From Echinicola pacifica DSM 19836 (GTDB taxonomy: Bacteria; Bacteroidota; Bacteroidia; Cytophagales; Cyclobacteriaceae), in assembly GCF_000373245.1 (NCBI RefSeq), contig NZ_KB890738.1, positions 248,001 to 312,000 on the forward strand: a stretch of 64,000 nucleotides of DNA, given 5' to 3'. A program made the position numbers and the translations under genes. Every line of letters begins with the position of its first letter. The first letter of the stretch is position 1. Below, piece by piece: positions 7,717 to 16,780 of the stretch. The notes beneath the pieces are model-generated. The model had not been told where the DNA came from. It worked only from the letters and a program-made list of their open reading frames with translations, and did no database searches.

Positions 7717-9051
7717 ATGAGCATTTTACCACAGGTAATTTTTTTCCTGATTTTCTCAGTTGCTGCTTACTTCCTTTTTCAGAGAGTTAGTTACTTGAAG
7801 AGGAATATTATGCTAGGCAAAAAGGAAAAGAGGAACGATCAGGCAGAAAAGAGATGGAAGACCATGCTATTGGTGGCCTTTGGGCAGCAGAAGATGTTTA
7901 AAAGATGGGTTCCGGCATTTCTCCATTTATTGGTATATATAGGCTTTATCGTCATCAATCTGGAGGTAGCCGAGTTTATCATTGATGGATTTACGGGACA
8001 GCACAGGATTTTTGCGCCATTGCTGGGAGGGGCCTACACCGTAGCGATGAATGCTTTTGAGTTTTTGGCCGTAGGGGTGCTGGTTTCTTGTCTGATATTT
8101 TTGGTCCGTCGGAATATCACCAAGGTACCTCGCTTAAGTATGTCTGAGCTGAAAGGCTGGCCAGCGATGGACGCCAATTTGATTTTGATCATCGAAATCA
8201 CTTTGATGATGGCGATCCTTAAGATGAACGCCGCAGATCAGATTCTTGCTGAGCGGGGTGTAGACCATTATTTGCCGATAGGCAACTTATTCTTCAGTGG
8301 CCTTCTCCAGCCCATCATGCGGGGATTTAGCACGGAGTTTCTGATTTTTGTGGAGCGTGCCGCATGGTGGTTCCATATCGTAGGCATATTAGCATTTGCG
8401 ATTTATGTCACTTATTCCAAGCATCTTCATATTTTCCTGGCATTCCCCAATACTTGGTATAGTAATCTTAAGCCTAAAGGCGAAATGAAAAATATGCCAG
8501 AGGTCACCAATGAGGTGAATATGATGCTGGGCATCCCTTCGGAAGCAGGCGCGGAAGCTCCGGCGGAGATCGGCCGATTTGGAGCCAAGGACATCAATGA
8601 CCTGAGCTGGATCAATATCATGAACGCCTACTCATGCACCGAGTGCGGTCGATGCACCGCCGAGTGCCCAGCCAATATCACAGGCAAGAAACTCTCTCCA
8701 CGGAAGATCATGATGGACGTGAGAGATCGGACGGAGGAAGTCGGCAAAAGCCTGGACGCCAAAGGTGCTGGATTAGTAGATGGGAAGTCCCTGCTCGGCG
8801 ACTATATCAGCCAGGAAGAGATCAATGCCTGCACCAGCTGTAATGCTTGTGTGGAAGCCTGCCCGATAAATATCGACCCCTTATCGATCATCCTCGAGAT
8901 GCGCAGGTACACGGCCATGGAGGAGAGCGGCTCCCCGGCTCAGTGGAACGCCATGTTTCAAAACATGGAAACCAGCTTTTCTCCGTGGAAATTTGCCCCA
9001 ACAGACCGCTTCAACTGGGCTGATAAGGTAAAGGATGAGGAAATAAAATAG
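7717..9051 (+). CDS. Membrane Fe-S oxidoreductase subunit (HdrE/HdrC-like fusion)
   Basis: 444 residues. The N-terminal part has about five to six transmembrane helices (a first helix at 1-25, then between 65 and 240), resembling the cytochrome b-like membrane domain of nitrate/heterodisulfide reductase relatives. The C-terminal part carries two [4Fe-4S] motifs: Cys307, 310, 313, 317 (CTECGRCTAECP) and Cys372, 375, 378, 382 (CTSCNACVEACP). The next gene encodes the matching CCG-domain subunit. By family knowledge such pairs pass electrons from a soluble donor such as ETF to menaquinone (EtfD-type), or act in lactate/glycolate oxidation; no flavin dehydrogenase subunit is adjacent, so an ETF link is inference. 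Confidence 0.85.
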   Translation: MSILPQVIFFLIFSVAAYFLFQRVSYLKRNIMLGKKEKRNDQAEKRWKTMLLVAFGQQKMFKRWVPAFLHLLVYIGFIVINLEVAEFIIDGFTGQHRIFAPLLGGAYTVAMNAFEFLAVGVLVSCLIFLVRRNITKVPRLSMSELKGWPAMDANLILIIEITLMMAILKMNAADQILAERGVDHYLPIGNLFFSGLLQPIMRGFSTEFLIFVERAAWWFHIVGILAFAIYVTYSKHLHIFLAFPNTWYSNLKPKGEMKNMPEVTNEVNMMLGIPSEAGAEAPAEIGRFGAKDINDLSWINIMNAYSCTECGRCTAECPANITGKKLSPRKIMMDVRDRTEEVGKSLDAKGAGLVDGKSLLGDYISQEEINACTSCNACVEACPINIDPLSIILEMRRYTAMEESGSPAQWNAMFQNMETSFSPWKFAPTDRFNWADKVKDEEIK

Positions 9052-9087
9052 TATTGAGATCAAACGTGAATTAGAAAAAACATATAT

Positions 9088-9879
9088 ATGTCAACTTATA
9101 AGGTACCTACCATGGCCGAGATGGCCGCTGCTGGCGACTCCCCTGAAGTTCTCTTTTGGGTGGGATGCGCAGGATCATTTGATGAGAGATATAAAGCCGT
9201 GACTCAGGCTTTTGTAAAAATCCTCAATAAGGTAGGCGTGAGCTTTGCAGTGCTCGGCCCAGAGGAAGCCTGCACCGGAGACCCAGCAAGAAGAGCAGGA
9301 AACGAATTCCTATTCCAGATGCAAGCCGTAGCCAATATTCAGGTAATGAATGGCTATAATATCAAGAAAGTGGTCACCGCTTGCCCTCACTGCTTCAACA
9401 CCATCAAAAATGAATATCCAGCCCTTGGCGGCGACTATCAAGTCATCCACCATAGCCAATTTCTCCAGTCACTCATCAACGAGGGCAAAATCAGCTTGAA
9501 AGGCGGAGGGGAATTTAAGGGTAAAAAAATAACCTTCCACGACTCCTGCTATCTTGGCAGGGCAAACGACGTCTATGAAGCGCCAAGAGAAATCATCAAA
9601 GCCCTGGATGTGGAACTGGTGGAGATGAAAAGATGCAAAACCAAAGGCCTATGCTGTGGTGCCGGTGGAGCTCAAATGTTCAAAGAACCAGAACCGGGCA
9701 AAAAGGATATTAATGTGGAGCGGACAGAAGAGGCATTAAATACAGGTGCCACTACAATAGCCGTGGGCTGCCCATTCTGCTTGACCATGATGACTGATGG
9801 GGTGAAGAATAAGGAAAAAGAAAATGAGGTAAATGTGGTGGATTTGGCAGAACTAATCGCAAAAGACCAAGGTCTCTAG
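9088..9879 (+). CDS. CCG-domain (Fe-S) protein, heterodisulfide reductase subunit B-like
   Basis: 263 residues with two cysteine-rich CCG-type repeats. The first runs from VLFWVGCAGSFDE to VTACPHCFN (about 20-112); the second from FHDSCYLGR through GLCCGAGGAQMF to VGCPFCLTMM (about 150-245). CCG domains in HdrB bind unusual non-cubane 4Fe-4S clusters. No membrane segment, so it should sit on the cytoplasmic face attached to the preceding membrane subunit, 36 bases upstream in the same operon. Together they replace the single-chain HdrD/EtfD form seen in other bacteria. Substrate unknown. Confidence 0.85.
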   Translation: MSTYKVPTMAEMAAAGDSPEVLFWVGCAGSFDERYKAVTQAFVKILNKVGVSFAVLGPEEACTGDPARRAGNEFLFQMQAVANIQVMNGYNIKKVVTACPHCFNTIKNEYPALGGDYQVIHHSQFLQSLINEGKISLKGGGEFKGKKITFHDSCYLGRANDVYEAPREIIKALDVELVEMKRCKTKGLCCGAGGAQMFKEPEPGKKDINVERTEEALNTGATTIAVGCPFCLTMMTDGVKNKEKENEVNVVDLAELIAKDQGL

Positions 9880-10196
9880 TCATGCTTACCTGCTCCAGCC
9901 TTCTTCAAATAATTACTCTCTAAGGAAAACTCATTCCTATAAATCAGGTGAAATTTCAACTCATCATATAATGAGGGTATGGGGAGTTTCTTCATTAGCT
10001 AGTCTTTAATTCGTTTGGTAAGCGGTAGGGAATACCTTCCCCCTGAGAAAACGCTGAAAAATTACTGGCTCTCTAAGCGAAGTATTAATTGGAGATAAGG
10101 GGAAAAATTAAAGAGAATAAGAATCATTTATTTATCTTTTGACGTTTTAGAATAGAAGTCTAGAAATAGCATAAATATTCCAGAAAAATATCAACT
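9880..10196. other. Non-coding gap upstream of conserved hypothetical
   Basis: About 317 AT-rich bases. No exact TAnnTTTG box; a TATCTTTTG run near 10132-10141 is one base too long. Nothing else recognised. Confidence 0.5.
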
Positions 10197-10685
10197 ATGT
10201 ATATACCATTCGAACAGTTACCGGAACGGTCTCGCATTTGGGTTTATCAATCGAATAGGAAGTTTAATGAGGAGGAACAAAGCCTCATAGAGGACCGGCT
10301 GACCGCCTTTTGCAATCAGTGGAATACCCATGGCCAGCAGATGCCTAGCTCCTTCACCATCGAATATGGTCAATTTATAATCATGGCGGTGGACGAATCA
10401 GGCTTAGGCGCTAGCGGCTGCTCCATAGACAGCTCGGTACGGACGCTGCGGGAATTGGACGAGGTCTTGCAGGCTGACTTACTGGATCAAGGTAAAATCT
10501 CTTACCTAAATGATGCAGATGTGGCCGTCATCAAATTACCTCAAATAAAGCAGGTCGTGCAAGAAGGGGAATTAAATGCAAGCACTAAAGTCTTCAATTC
10601 CCTATTGAAAACAAAGAAGGATTTGACGGACAATTGGCTCATACCAGCAAGTGAAAGTTGGTTAAACCGATATTTTAATAACTAA
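10197..10685 (+). CDS. Conserved Bacteroidota hypothetical protein
   Basis: 162 residues, soluble, no signal peptide. It starts MYIPFEQLPERSRIWVYQSN and has FTIEYGQFIIMAVDE and GASGCSIDSSVRTLRELDE. Proteins of this type are often labelled 'ABC transporter ATPase' in Bacteroidota, but no Walker A or B motif or ABC signature is present, so I do not accept that name. The GCSIDSS segment looks like a possible active-site or binding loop. It lies 57 bases before the PorE-like lipoprotein and may share its transcript. Confidence 0.7.
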   Translation: MYIPFEQLPERSRIWVYQSNRKFNEEEQSLIEDRLTAFCNQWNTHGQQMPSSFTIEYGQFIIMAVDESGLGASGCSIDSSVRTLRELDEVLQADLLDQGKISYLNDADVAVIKLPQIKQVVQEGELNASTKVFNSLLKTKKDLTDNWLIPASESWLNRYFNN

Positions 10686-10742
10686 TACTATTAAAAGTGA
10701 TATATTAGAGGAAAGACTACTAGAATATTGCCTGATTGTATG

Positions 10743-12662
10743 ATGAAAAATTATTTTCTAAGTTTCTTTTTATTCTCCCTCATCCTAGGAGGCTGCAAAA
10801 GCCTCGAACAGCAGGGAGAAAGCCAGTTTGCAGCAGGGGAATACCAATTGGCGATTGGCACTTTTTCCAAAATACTTGCTGAAAAACCTGAAAATACTCA
10901 GGCAAACTTCTATGTAGCCGAAAGCTATCGACTCTCCAACAGGATTGAGAAAGCCCTGCCTTTTTATGAAAAGCTAATTGAGGAGGAAGGAAGCTTCGAA
11001 AATCACTTCTATGCCGCTCAAAGCCTCAGGGATCAGGGCGAATATGAAAAAGCGGCCGAGGCTTACCTCGCCGCAAAGGATGTTACAAGCAGTGACTCCC
11101 TCATGAAGCTAGCCTCCACAGCTGCTAAAAACATGCAATTAGTCAGTGAAATCACCGACTATTGGCCGTACCATGAATTGGTTAATTATGAGCTTCTAAA
11201 CAGTCCCGGAATTGATTATGCACCTATAGTAAGCGAAAAATTCCTTTATTTCACCAGTAGCAGAGGCGCCAGTGGGGCTTATCCTGCCACTGGTCAAGGC
11301 TATACCAAGCTGTTCAGATCTCGGGCAGACGGCATCAAGGTAGATGTGCAAAACATCCAGCCACTTCCTGAGTTCCAAAATGAGCAAAATCTAAACCAAG
11401 GGGCTATAGCCATCAGCCCTGACGGTAACACCATCATATATGCAAGAGGCAATAGTCTCAGCAAAAAAGACCTTCCAGAAGTCAACTTATTTGCCTCTTA
11501 TTTCCGCGGAGGTGGATTTACAGAGCCCATTTGGCTGCCTGTCAATGAAGAAGAATATTTCTGGAACTCCACTCCGGCGTTCAGCTTGGACGGCAAAAGC
11601 CTGTATTTCGCTTCCAACCGACCGGGAGGTTATGGAGGGACAGACCTTTATAAAGCCGAAAAGCTGGCAAATGGCAGCTATGGAAACCCCGTAAACCTCG
11701 GCTCTTCTATCAATACCTCCGGCAATGAGATGTTTCCACGTCCGATGGGAGAGCAATTGTTTTTTGCCTCCGATGGACATCCGGGATTGGGTAAGCTAGA
11801 CTTATTTGTAGCCGAAACGAAAGAGGGAAAGCTAAGTGTTATCAATCTTGGTAAGAATATCAATTCGAAAGGCGATGATTTTGGACTATTCTTCACCAAT
11901 TACCCCAAGGAGGGTTTTATTACTTCCAATAGGGAAGGAGGCGTAGGAGATGATGATATCTATTATTTCCAGGACAATACTCCAAAACCGAAAATCGTCA
12001 ATATTCTCCTGAATGTACAAACACTACAAAATACTCCTGAAGGGCAAATAGTGCTCCCAAGAACTAGGGTGGCCTTATATGACAGTACCAAAAAGGCAGT
12101 AGGCGGAGATTTCTCCAGCGAGGCCGGTAAGCTTCGCTTTACTTTATCGCCGGAATCTGACTATAGCATAGTCGCTTCAAAAAACGGATATTTTGCTAAA
12201 AGCATAAGCTATAGCACGATCGGGAAATCGCCAGCTCCAGAAGACCTGATCCAAGATGTCACTAATATCACCCTGGACACCACCATTGTGCTGGACCAGC
12301 TGGAACTTGAAAAAGCCATCGTCTTAGAAAACATATATTACGATTTGGATAAGGCTACGATCCGGCCAGATGCCGCAGTAGAACTTAACAAATTGGTGAA
12401 AATCCTGATGGATAACCCAGAGATTAAAATTGAGCTGAGCAGTCACACGGATAGTCGAGCTACAGACGCCTATAATAAGGACCTCTCTCAACGAAGAGCG
12501 GAGTCTGCCGTGAACTATCTGGTATCGCAAGGCATCGCTGCGGAGCGATTGGTAGCCAAAGGTTATGGCGAGGAGCAGCCTATCGTGGCTGAGGCCAGCA
12601 CCGAAGAGGACCATCAGCGAAACCGACGAACAGAATTTAAGGTAATCGAAATCGAACAATAG
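10743..12662 (+). CDS. PorE-like lipoprotein: TPR, PD40 beta-propeller, carboxypeptidase-regulatory and OmpA domains
   Basis: About 639 residues. A lipoprotein signal MKNYFLSFFLFSLILGGC puts the start at 10743 (an ATG directly before it at 10740 is equally possible; the longer TTG-started frame is not needed). Then TPR-like helices (about 20-130), PD40/WD40-like repeats with the SPDGNTI, SLDGKSLYFASNRPGG and EGFITSNREGGVGDDDIYY signatures (about 150-415), a carboxypeptidase-regulatory-like beta domain (about 420-510), and a C-terminal OmpA peptidoglycan-binding domain (IYYDLDKATI, SSHTDSRAT, NRRTEF). This order matches PorE of the type IX secretion system, which tethers the PorKLMNP core to the cell wall. 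Related OmpA lipoproteins exist, so PorE identity is likely but not certain. Confidence 0.82.
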   Translation: MKNYFLSFFLFSLILGGCKSLEQQGESQFAAGEYQLAIGTFSKILAEKPENTQANFYVAESYRLSNRIEKALPFYEKLIEEEGSFENHFYAAQSLRDQGEYEKAAEAYLAAKDVTSSDSLMKLASTAAKNMQLVSEITDYWPYHELVNYELLNSPGIDYAPIVSEKFLYFTSSRGASGAYPATGQGYTKLFRSRADGIKVDVQNIQPLPEFQNEQNLNQGAIAISPDGNTIIYARGNSLSKKDLPEVNLFASYFRGGGFTEPIWLPVNEEEYFWNSTPAFSLDGKSLYFASNRPGGYGGTDLYKAEKLANGSYGNPVNLGSSINTSGNEMFPRPMGEQLFFASDGHPGLGKLDLFVAETKEGKLSVINLGKNINSKGDDFGLFFTNYPKEGFITSNREGGVGDDDIYYFQDNTPKPKIVNILLNVQTLQNTPEGQIVLPRTRVALYDSTKKAVGGDFSSEAGKLRFTLSPESDYSIVASKNGYFAKSISYSTIGKSPAPEDLIQDVTNITLDTTIVLDQLELEKAIVLENIYYDLDKATIRPDAAVELNKLVKILMDNPEIKIELSSHTDSRATDAYNKDLSQRRAESAVNYLVSQGIAAERLVAKGYGEEQPIVAEASTEEDHQRNRRTEFKVIEIEQ

Positions 12663-12688
12663 TATTATTCTACCTTAATTACCTCATT

Positions 12689-12730
12689 GCCAAAGAGCGT
12701 GCGCCTACCTAATAGGCCACGCTCTTTGGC
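12689..12730 (+). terminator. Inverted repeat after the PorE-like gene
   Basis: Perfect 13-base arms GCCAAAGAGCGTG / CACGCTCTTTGGC around a 16-base loop, but with no T-run, so termination is likely but not canonical. Confidence 0.6.
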
Positions 12731-12790
12731 TATTATGCCTTCCAAGGACAACATTCATCAATATATTTTCCCAATCCTTTCCAAAATCCT

Positions 12791-12798
12791 TAACTTTG
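12791..12798 (+). promoter_or_regulatory. Candidate purM promoter (-7 box TAACTTTG)
   Basis: Exact TAnnTTTG match, with a T-rich -33 region (ATTTTC) about 22 bases upstream. Predicted leader about 25 bases. Confidence 0.6.
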
Positions 12799-12826
12799 CC
12801 TAATTATTAACCTAGTCGATATACTG

Positions 12827-13990
12827 ATGGACGAAAGATATATGCAGCGGGGAGTTTCTGCCTCCAAGGAAGATGTACATAATGCGATTTCCAAACTGGA
12901 CAAAGGCTTGTACCCCAAGGCATTTTGCAAGATCGTGGAAGACACACTGGGCAATGACCCAGCCTATTGCAATGTCATGCATGCAGATGGCGCTGGCACC
13001 AAATCCTCCCTGGCCTACCTTTATTGGAAAGAAACCGGGGATCTATCGGTGTGGCGAGGGATCGCACAGGATGCCATCATTATGAATATCGACGACTTGC
13101 TCTGTGTGGGTGCCATCAATAATATACTGGTTTCCTCCACGATCGGAAGGAACAAAAACCTCATCCCTGGCGAAGTCATCAGCGCTATTATCAATGGCAC
13201 TGAAGAAGTACTGCAAACCCTCCGTGACAATGGCGTCAATGTCGTGCTTACTGGAGGGGAGACAGCCGATGTCGGAGACCTGGTTCGTACAGTAATCGTG
13301 GACAGTACCGTCACCTGCAGAATGCGTAGAGATGAAGTCATTTCCAATGACCGTATTCAGGCTGGCGATGTCATCGTCGGGCTGTCCTCTTATGGCCAGG
13401 CCAATTATGAGACCAGCTATAATGGAGGTATGGGCAGCAATGGCCTTACTTCTGCTCGTCATGATGTCTTCAATAAAGTTCTAAAAACAAAATACCCGGA
13501 GAGTTTCGATGCTGCTGTACCTGAGGAGCTGATCTATACGGGTAAATATAATCTTACTGACCCTGCTCCAGGCACCTCAGTGGATGTGGGGAAACTAGTA
13601 CTCTCTCCTACGCGTACCTATGCCCCCATTATGGTGGAAGCGCTAAAATATCTCCGTCCTCAAATACACGGTTTGGTCCATTGCAGCGGTGGTGCTCAGA
13701 CCAAAGTGCTGCACTTCGTAGACGATGTACATGTCGTGAAAGACAATTTGTTTGAGACTCCCCCATTATTCAAAATCATCCAGGAGGAAAGTGGAACGAG
13801 CTGGCAGGAAATGTACAAGGTCTTCAATATGGGTCACCGTATGGAGGTTTATCTGGAAGAAAAATATGCCGAAGAAATCATGGACATTGCCGAGACCTAT
13901 GGCGTAGATGCCCAGATTATCGGTAGAGTAGAGCCCCATGCTGGCAAGAAGGTCACTATCAAAAGTGAACATGGAACTTTTGAATACTAA
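12827..13990 (+). CDS. purM: Phosphoribosylformylglycinamidine cyclo-ligase (AIR synthase)
   Basis: PurM closes the imidazole ring of AIR with ATP in de novo purine synthesis. The 387-residue protein follows the long Bacteroidota form: MQRGVSASKEDVHNAISKLDKGLYPKAFCKI, then HADGAGTKSSLAYLYW, the aspartate-rich AQDAIIMNIDDLLCVGA metal/ATP region, LTGGETADVGDL, VGLSSYGQANYETSYNGGMGSNGLTSARH, and YKVFNMGHRMEVYL. AIRS N- and C-domains are complete. It has its own candidate promoter, and the ceramidase-like gene starts 45 bases after it. Confidence 0.92.
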   Translation: MDERYMQRGVSASKEDVHNAISKLDKGLYPKAFCKIVEDTLGNDPAYCNVMHADGAGTKSSLAYLYWKETGDLSVWRGIAQDAIIMNIDDLLCVGAINNILVSSTIGRNKNLIPGEVISAIINGTEEVLQTLRDNGVNVVLTGGETADVGDLVRTVIVDSTVTCRMRRDEVISNDRIQAGDVIVGLSSYGQANYETSYNGGMGSNGLTSARHDVFNKVLKTKYPESFDAAVPEELIYTGKYNLTDPAPGTSVDVGKLVLSPTRTYAPIMVEALKYLRPQIHGLVHCSGGAQTKVLHFVDDVHVVKDNLFETPPLFKIIQEESGTSWQEMYKVFNMGHRMEVYLEEKYAEEIMDIAETYGVDAQIIGRVEPHAGKKVTIKSEHGTFEY

Positions 13991-14035
13991 GCATTAGGCT
14001 TCAGCCGGCTTATTTCTGCACCTAAGTGTTCTGAA

Positions 14036-15376
14036 ATGGTAAAAAAACTCTTAACAATACTGGCCTGGATTTCAGGCCTTTTACTGTTATTGGCTCTTCT
14101 GCTAATGACTAGTGTGGATTGGGCACCAGCAGAGGACAAGGCTTATTTTAAGCACTCTCTCGCTCAGCTTCACAGCTTGGATTATGCCAGCAGCGAAGGC
14201 CAGGAATGGCTAGCAGGATGGGCAGCGGCCAATTCCACCCCACAGGAAGCCGTGGACTTGGTAGGCTATAAGCCTAGAGGTAAATATGAGTTCGTCCAAG
14301 ACAGTAGCTTTGTGAAAGCCTTAGTCATTGGGAATGGAAAACAAAATTCATTGATCCTCAATTACGAATTGCTGATCGTCCATCCGGCACTATCCAAGGC
14401 CGTAAATGAAGCTATCGAAGCGGCTAAGCTTCCTCTTCAGCAGGTGTACTTTACTGGCACCCATACCCATAGTGGAATGGGGGGATATATGCCAGGCATC
14501 ATGGGCAAAATTGCCTTTGGCGGCTATGATGAGAATGTCGTAAACCTGCTGGCCGAACGCTCTGTCCATGCGGCCAAAAAAGCCATTGCCGAAATGGAAG
14601 CGGTAAGCATCACCTATCAGAAACAAGAAGCCTCCCAATTTGTCGCCAATCGGTTTATTCCTGATGGCCCCATTGACCCGTATATTCGTCAGCTAATCTT
14701 CACCAAGAAAGACGGACGGAAAGGAACATTCTTTACCTATACCGCTCATGCCACCTGTCTTAACAGCCAGTTTATGGGTTTGTCTGGAGATTACCCTTAT
14801 TATCTCACTCAGGAGATGAAGAATGATTTTGACTTTGCCCTATTTGCCGCAGGCACGGTAGGAAGTCATAGACCTCTCCATCAAGGTAGAGAAATCGATG
14901 ATATTAAAGCCTACGCCCACCAATTAGACAGCCTGATGGAAACCTCTGCCGCTATCGGCCTGGACACGATCGAAAGTAAAACCATGTCCCTGGCGACTTT
15001 CACCCCCATACTTCCTGAAGCCAACTACCGCCTATCCGATAATATCCGCCTCCGCCCATGGGTCTTCAACAATCTATTTGGGGACACCAATGCTCATTTT
15101 GATGTGCTCCAGATCGGGAATACACTGATGATTTCCTCCAGCGGGGAGATCTCCGGCATGTTTTATCAGCACTGGGAAAAAGCCGCCAAGGCAAAAGGAC
15201 TTAATCTAATCATTACCTCCTTCAATGGTGGCTATATGGGCTATATCGTGCCTGATCAATATTATAATCGCAGCTATTTTGAGGCTAGAGACATGAATTG
15301 GTTTGGCCCCTATAGTGGTTCATTTTATGATCAGATCATAAGCTCATTGATCAAAAAAACCACTGTCACTGATTAA
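14036..15376 (+). CDS. Neutral/alkaline ceramidase-like hydrolase
   Basis: 446 residues with one N-terminal membrane anchor (about 5-25) and a domain related to the N-terminal catalytic part of neutral/alkaline non-lysosomal ceramidases. The zinc-site block GTHTHSGMGGY (about 141-151) is clear, with Asp/Asn-rich loops after it (DGPIDPYIRQL, YTAHATCLNS, SGDYPYYLTQEM). The protein is about 450 residues against about 700 for true ceramidases and lacks their C-terminal domain, so the substrate may be another N-acyl lipid. Sphingolipids are common in Bacteroidota, which makes a lipid role plausible. No sphingolipid gene is next to it. Confidence 0.75.
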   Translation: MVKKLLTILAWISGLLLLLALLLMTSVDWAPAEDKAYFKHSLAQLHSLDYASSEGQEWLAGWAAANSTPQEAVDLVGYKPRGKYEFVQDSSFVKALVIGNGKQNSLILNYELLIVHPALSKAVNEAIEAAKLPLQQVYFTGTHTHSGMGGYMPGIMGKIAFGGYDENVVNLLAERSVHAAKKAIAEMEAVSITYQKQEASQFVANRFIPDGPIDPYIRQLIFTKKDGRKGTFFTYTAHATCLNSQFMGLSGDYPYYLTQEMKNDFDFALFAAGTVGSHRPLHQGREIDDIKAYAHQLDSLMETSAAIGLDTIESKTMSLATFTPILPEANYRLSDNIRLRPWVFNNLFGDTNAHFDVLQIGNTLMISSSGEISGMFYQHWEKAAKAKGLNLIITSFNGGYMGYIVPDQYYNRSYFEARDMNWFGPYSGSFYDQIISSLIKKTTVTD

Positions 15377-15602
15377 GCAATGTAGGGCTTCATAGGTCTG
15401 ATATTTTGCATCTTCACCAGGACATTAAAGAGACCTTAAGCCCCTACCACACTCCACTTAATAATTATTAAACCGCATCTTATAGTTTTTGAGCTCAAAG
15501 GAGCCCACTTCTATTTTGAGACATGACAGGAATAGACACTGCCTCGCTCTATATGCCTAGCCACCATTCATTATTAGGGACAGGTTACCTCTGGATAGAG
15601 CG

Positions 15603-16241
15603 TTAAGCATTTGTCTTTTGGTACAATAAGGCTTTAATCCATCCCTTCTTAAAGGACTGCTGACGCAATAAGGTATAGCCTTCGGCAAAAAAATAGTCCT
15701 CCACCTGAGGTAAATTATTCCTCGGATTTTGAGTAAATAAACGGAAGAATAGAATCATCGATTGGGTCATCCATTTTCTGCTGGCCTTATTGGTAAATTC
15801 AGCCACGAGCCATTTGACATTCTCTGAGGCCCTTTGTTCGATTGCCTGAAACAGCTTTTCTATATCCTTATCCACCAATACATCCAAAAGGTATTGAGTA
15901 ATCACCAGGTCCACTCTCTCCTCGGGAAGCGCATCAAAATCTCCCTGGTGCAAAAAAATCACATTATTATGGGCATTTTCACCGGACTTGCTGATTTTCT
16001 CCTGGGCCATCTGGATCATCCTTGCGGAAGCTTCCACAAAATACACCCTTCCAGCCGAACCCGCTCTGTCGGAGATTTCCTTCAAAACACCTCCGGAACC
16101 GCCTCCTATAAATAGCACGGTATCCCCTTCATTTACCTCCTCCAAAAATGCCCTATGACTCGCAAAAAACTCTCTTCCCAGCGCCATATAGGCCAGAGAA
16201 TCGTATATCCCAGCCAGCTTATCGTATAGGTTTAATTTCAT
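15603..16241 (-). CDS. Class I SAM-dependent methyltransferase
   Basis: 212 residues of a UbiE/COQ5-like Rossmann methyltransferase. Opening YDKLAGIYDSLAYMALGREFF, SAM motif I VLFIGGGSGGVLKEI (about 41-55) with GGGSGG in place of the usual GxGxG, acidic loop VYFVEASARMI, and motif LVITQYLLDVL. No N-terminal extension or membrane segment. It is alone between a ceramidase-like gene and a 540-base gap, so the substrate cannot be inferred; quinone or lipid methylation is a guess only. Confidence 0.8.
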   Translation of the reverse strand: MKLNLYDKLAGIYDSLAYMALGREFFASHRAFLEEVNEGDTVLFIGGGSGGVLKEISDRAGSAGRVYFVEASARMIQMAQEKISKSGENAHNNVIFLHQGDFDALPEERVDLVITQYLLDVLVDKDIEKLFQAIEQRASENVKWLVAEFTNKASRKWMTQSMILFFRLFTQNPRNNLPQVEDYFFAEGYTLLRQQSFKKGWIKALLYQKTNA

Positions 16242-16780
16242 TCAATTTGATTCTTTTGGGGTAAAATCCAGTTTTGATCTCAAAATAACATCTAATCTGC
16301 GAAATTTATCTTATAAAATAAGCCATGCGCAGAAAATAGGTATAAAAGAACCTCTTTGCCGAAGTTTTTAAGTTTCTCCATATACTCCTCACTTTTGCAG
16401 AATATGATATGGAATATTTTTGTATCTTAAAATCAATATTACAGGGCAAAATATACCAGTTTTGCCCCTTCATTAATATCCTAGTGACCCTGGTTCGACT
16501 GAAGATCCTGGTCAAAACAAGAGGAAACAAGGCCTTTAAAGCAATAATATTTCTTAGTGATATAAGCAATAAGAAAGCTGGAGTTTTGATGAGTATTCGT
16601 ATTGACCAAATAATAAATGACTATACTTAGTGAAAATCACCTATATAAAGCCTCAACAATTCCTTTTGGCCTAATTTCTGAATGGCATAAATAATCAGGG
16701 CGAAAAATAGTATTGCTCAGTGTATAGTAATATAAACTAGGCACTGAGAATTAGAAGAAATTTATAACAACCCAAGATAT
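16242..16780. other. Non-coding AT-rich gap
   Basis: About 540 bases between the divergent methyltransferase and acyl-CoA dehydrogenase genes. A 73-codon frame at 16409-16630 has no family features and I do not call it. No exact promoter box, hairpin or repeat stood out. Confidence 0.5.

Noticed and set aside
10197-10685. An ABC transporter ATPase
   Set aside because: No Walker A, Walker B or signature motif is present despite the common database label.
16409-16630. A 73-codon plus frame in the gap before the acyl-CoA dehydrogenase
   Set aside because: Hydrophobic and Ile/Lys-rich as expected from AT-rich non-coding DNA; no family features or start signals.
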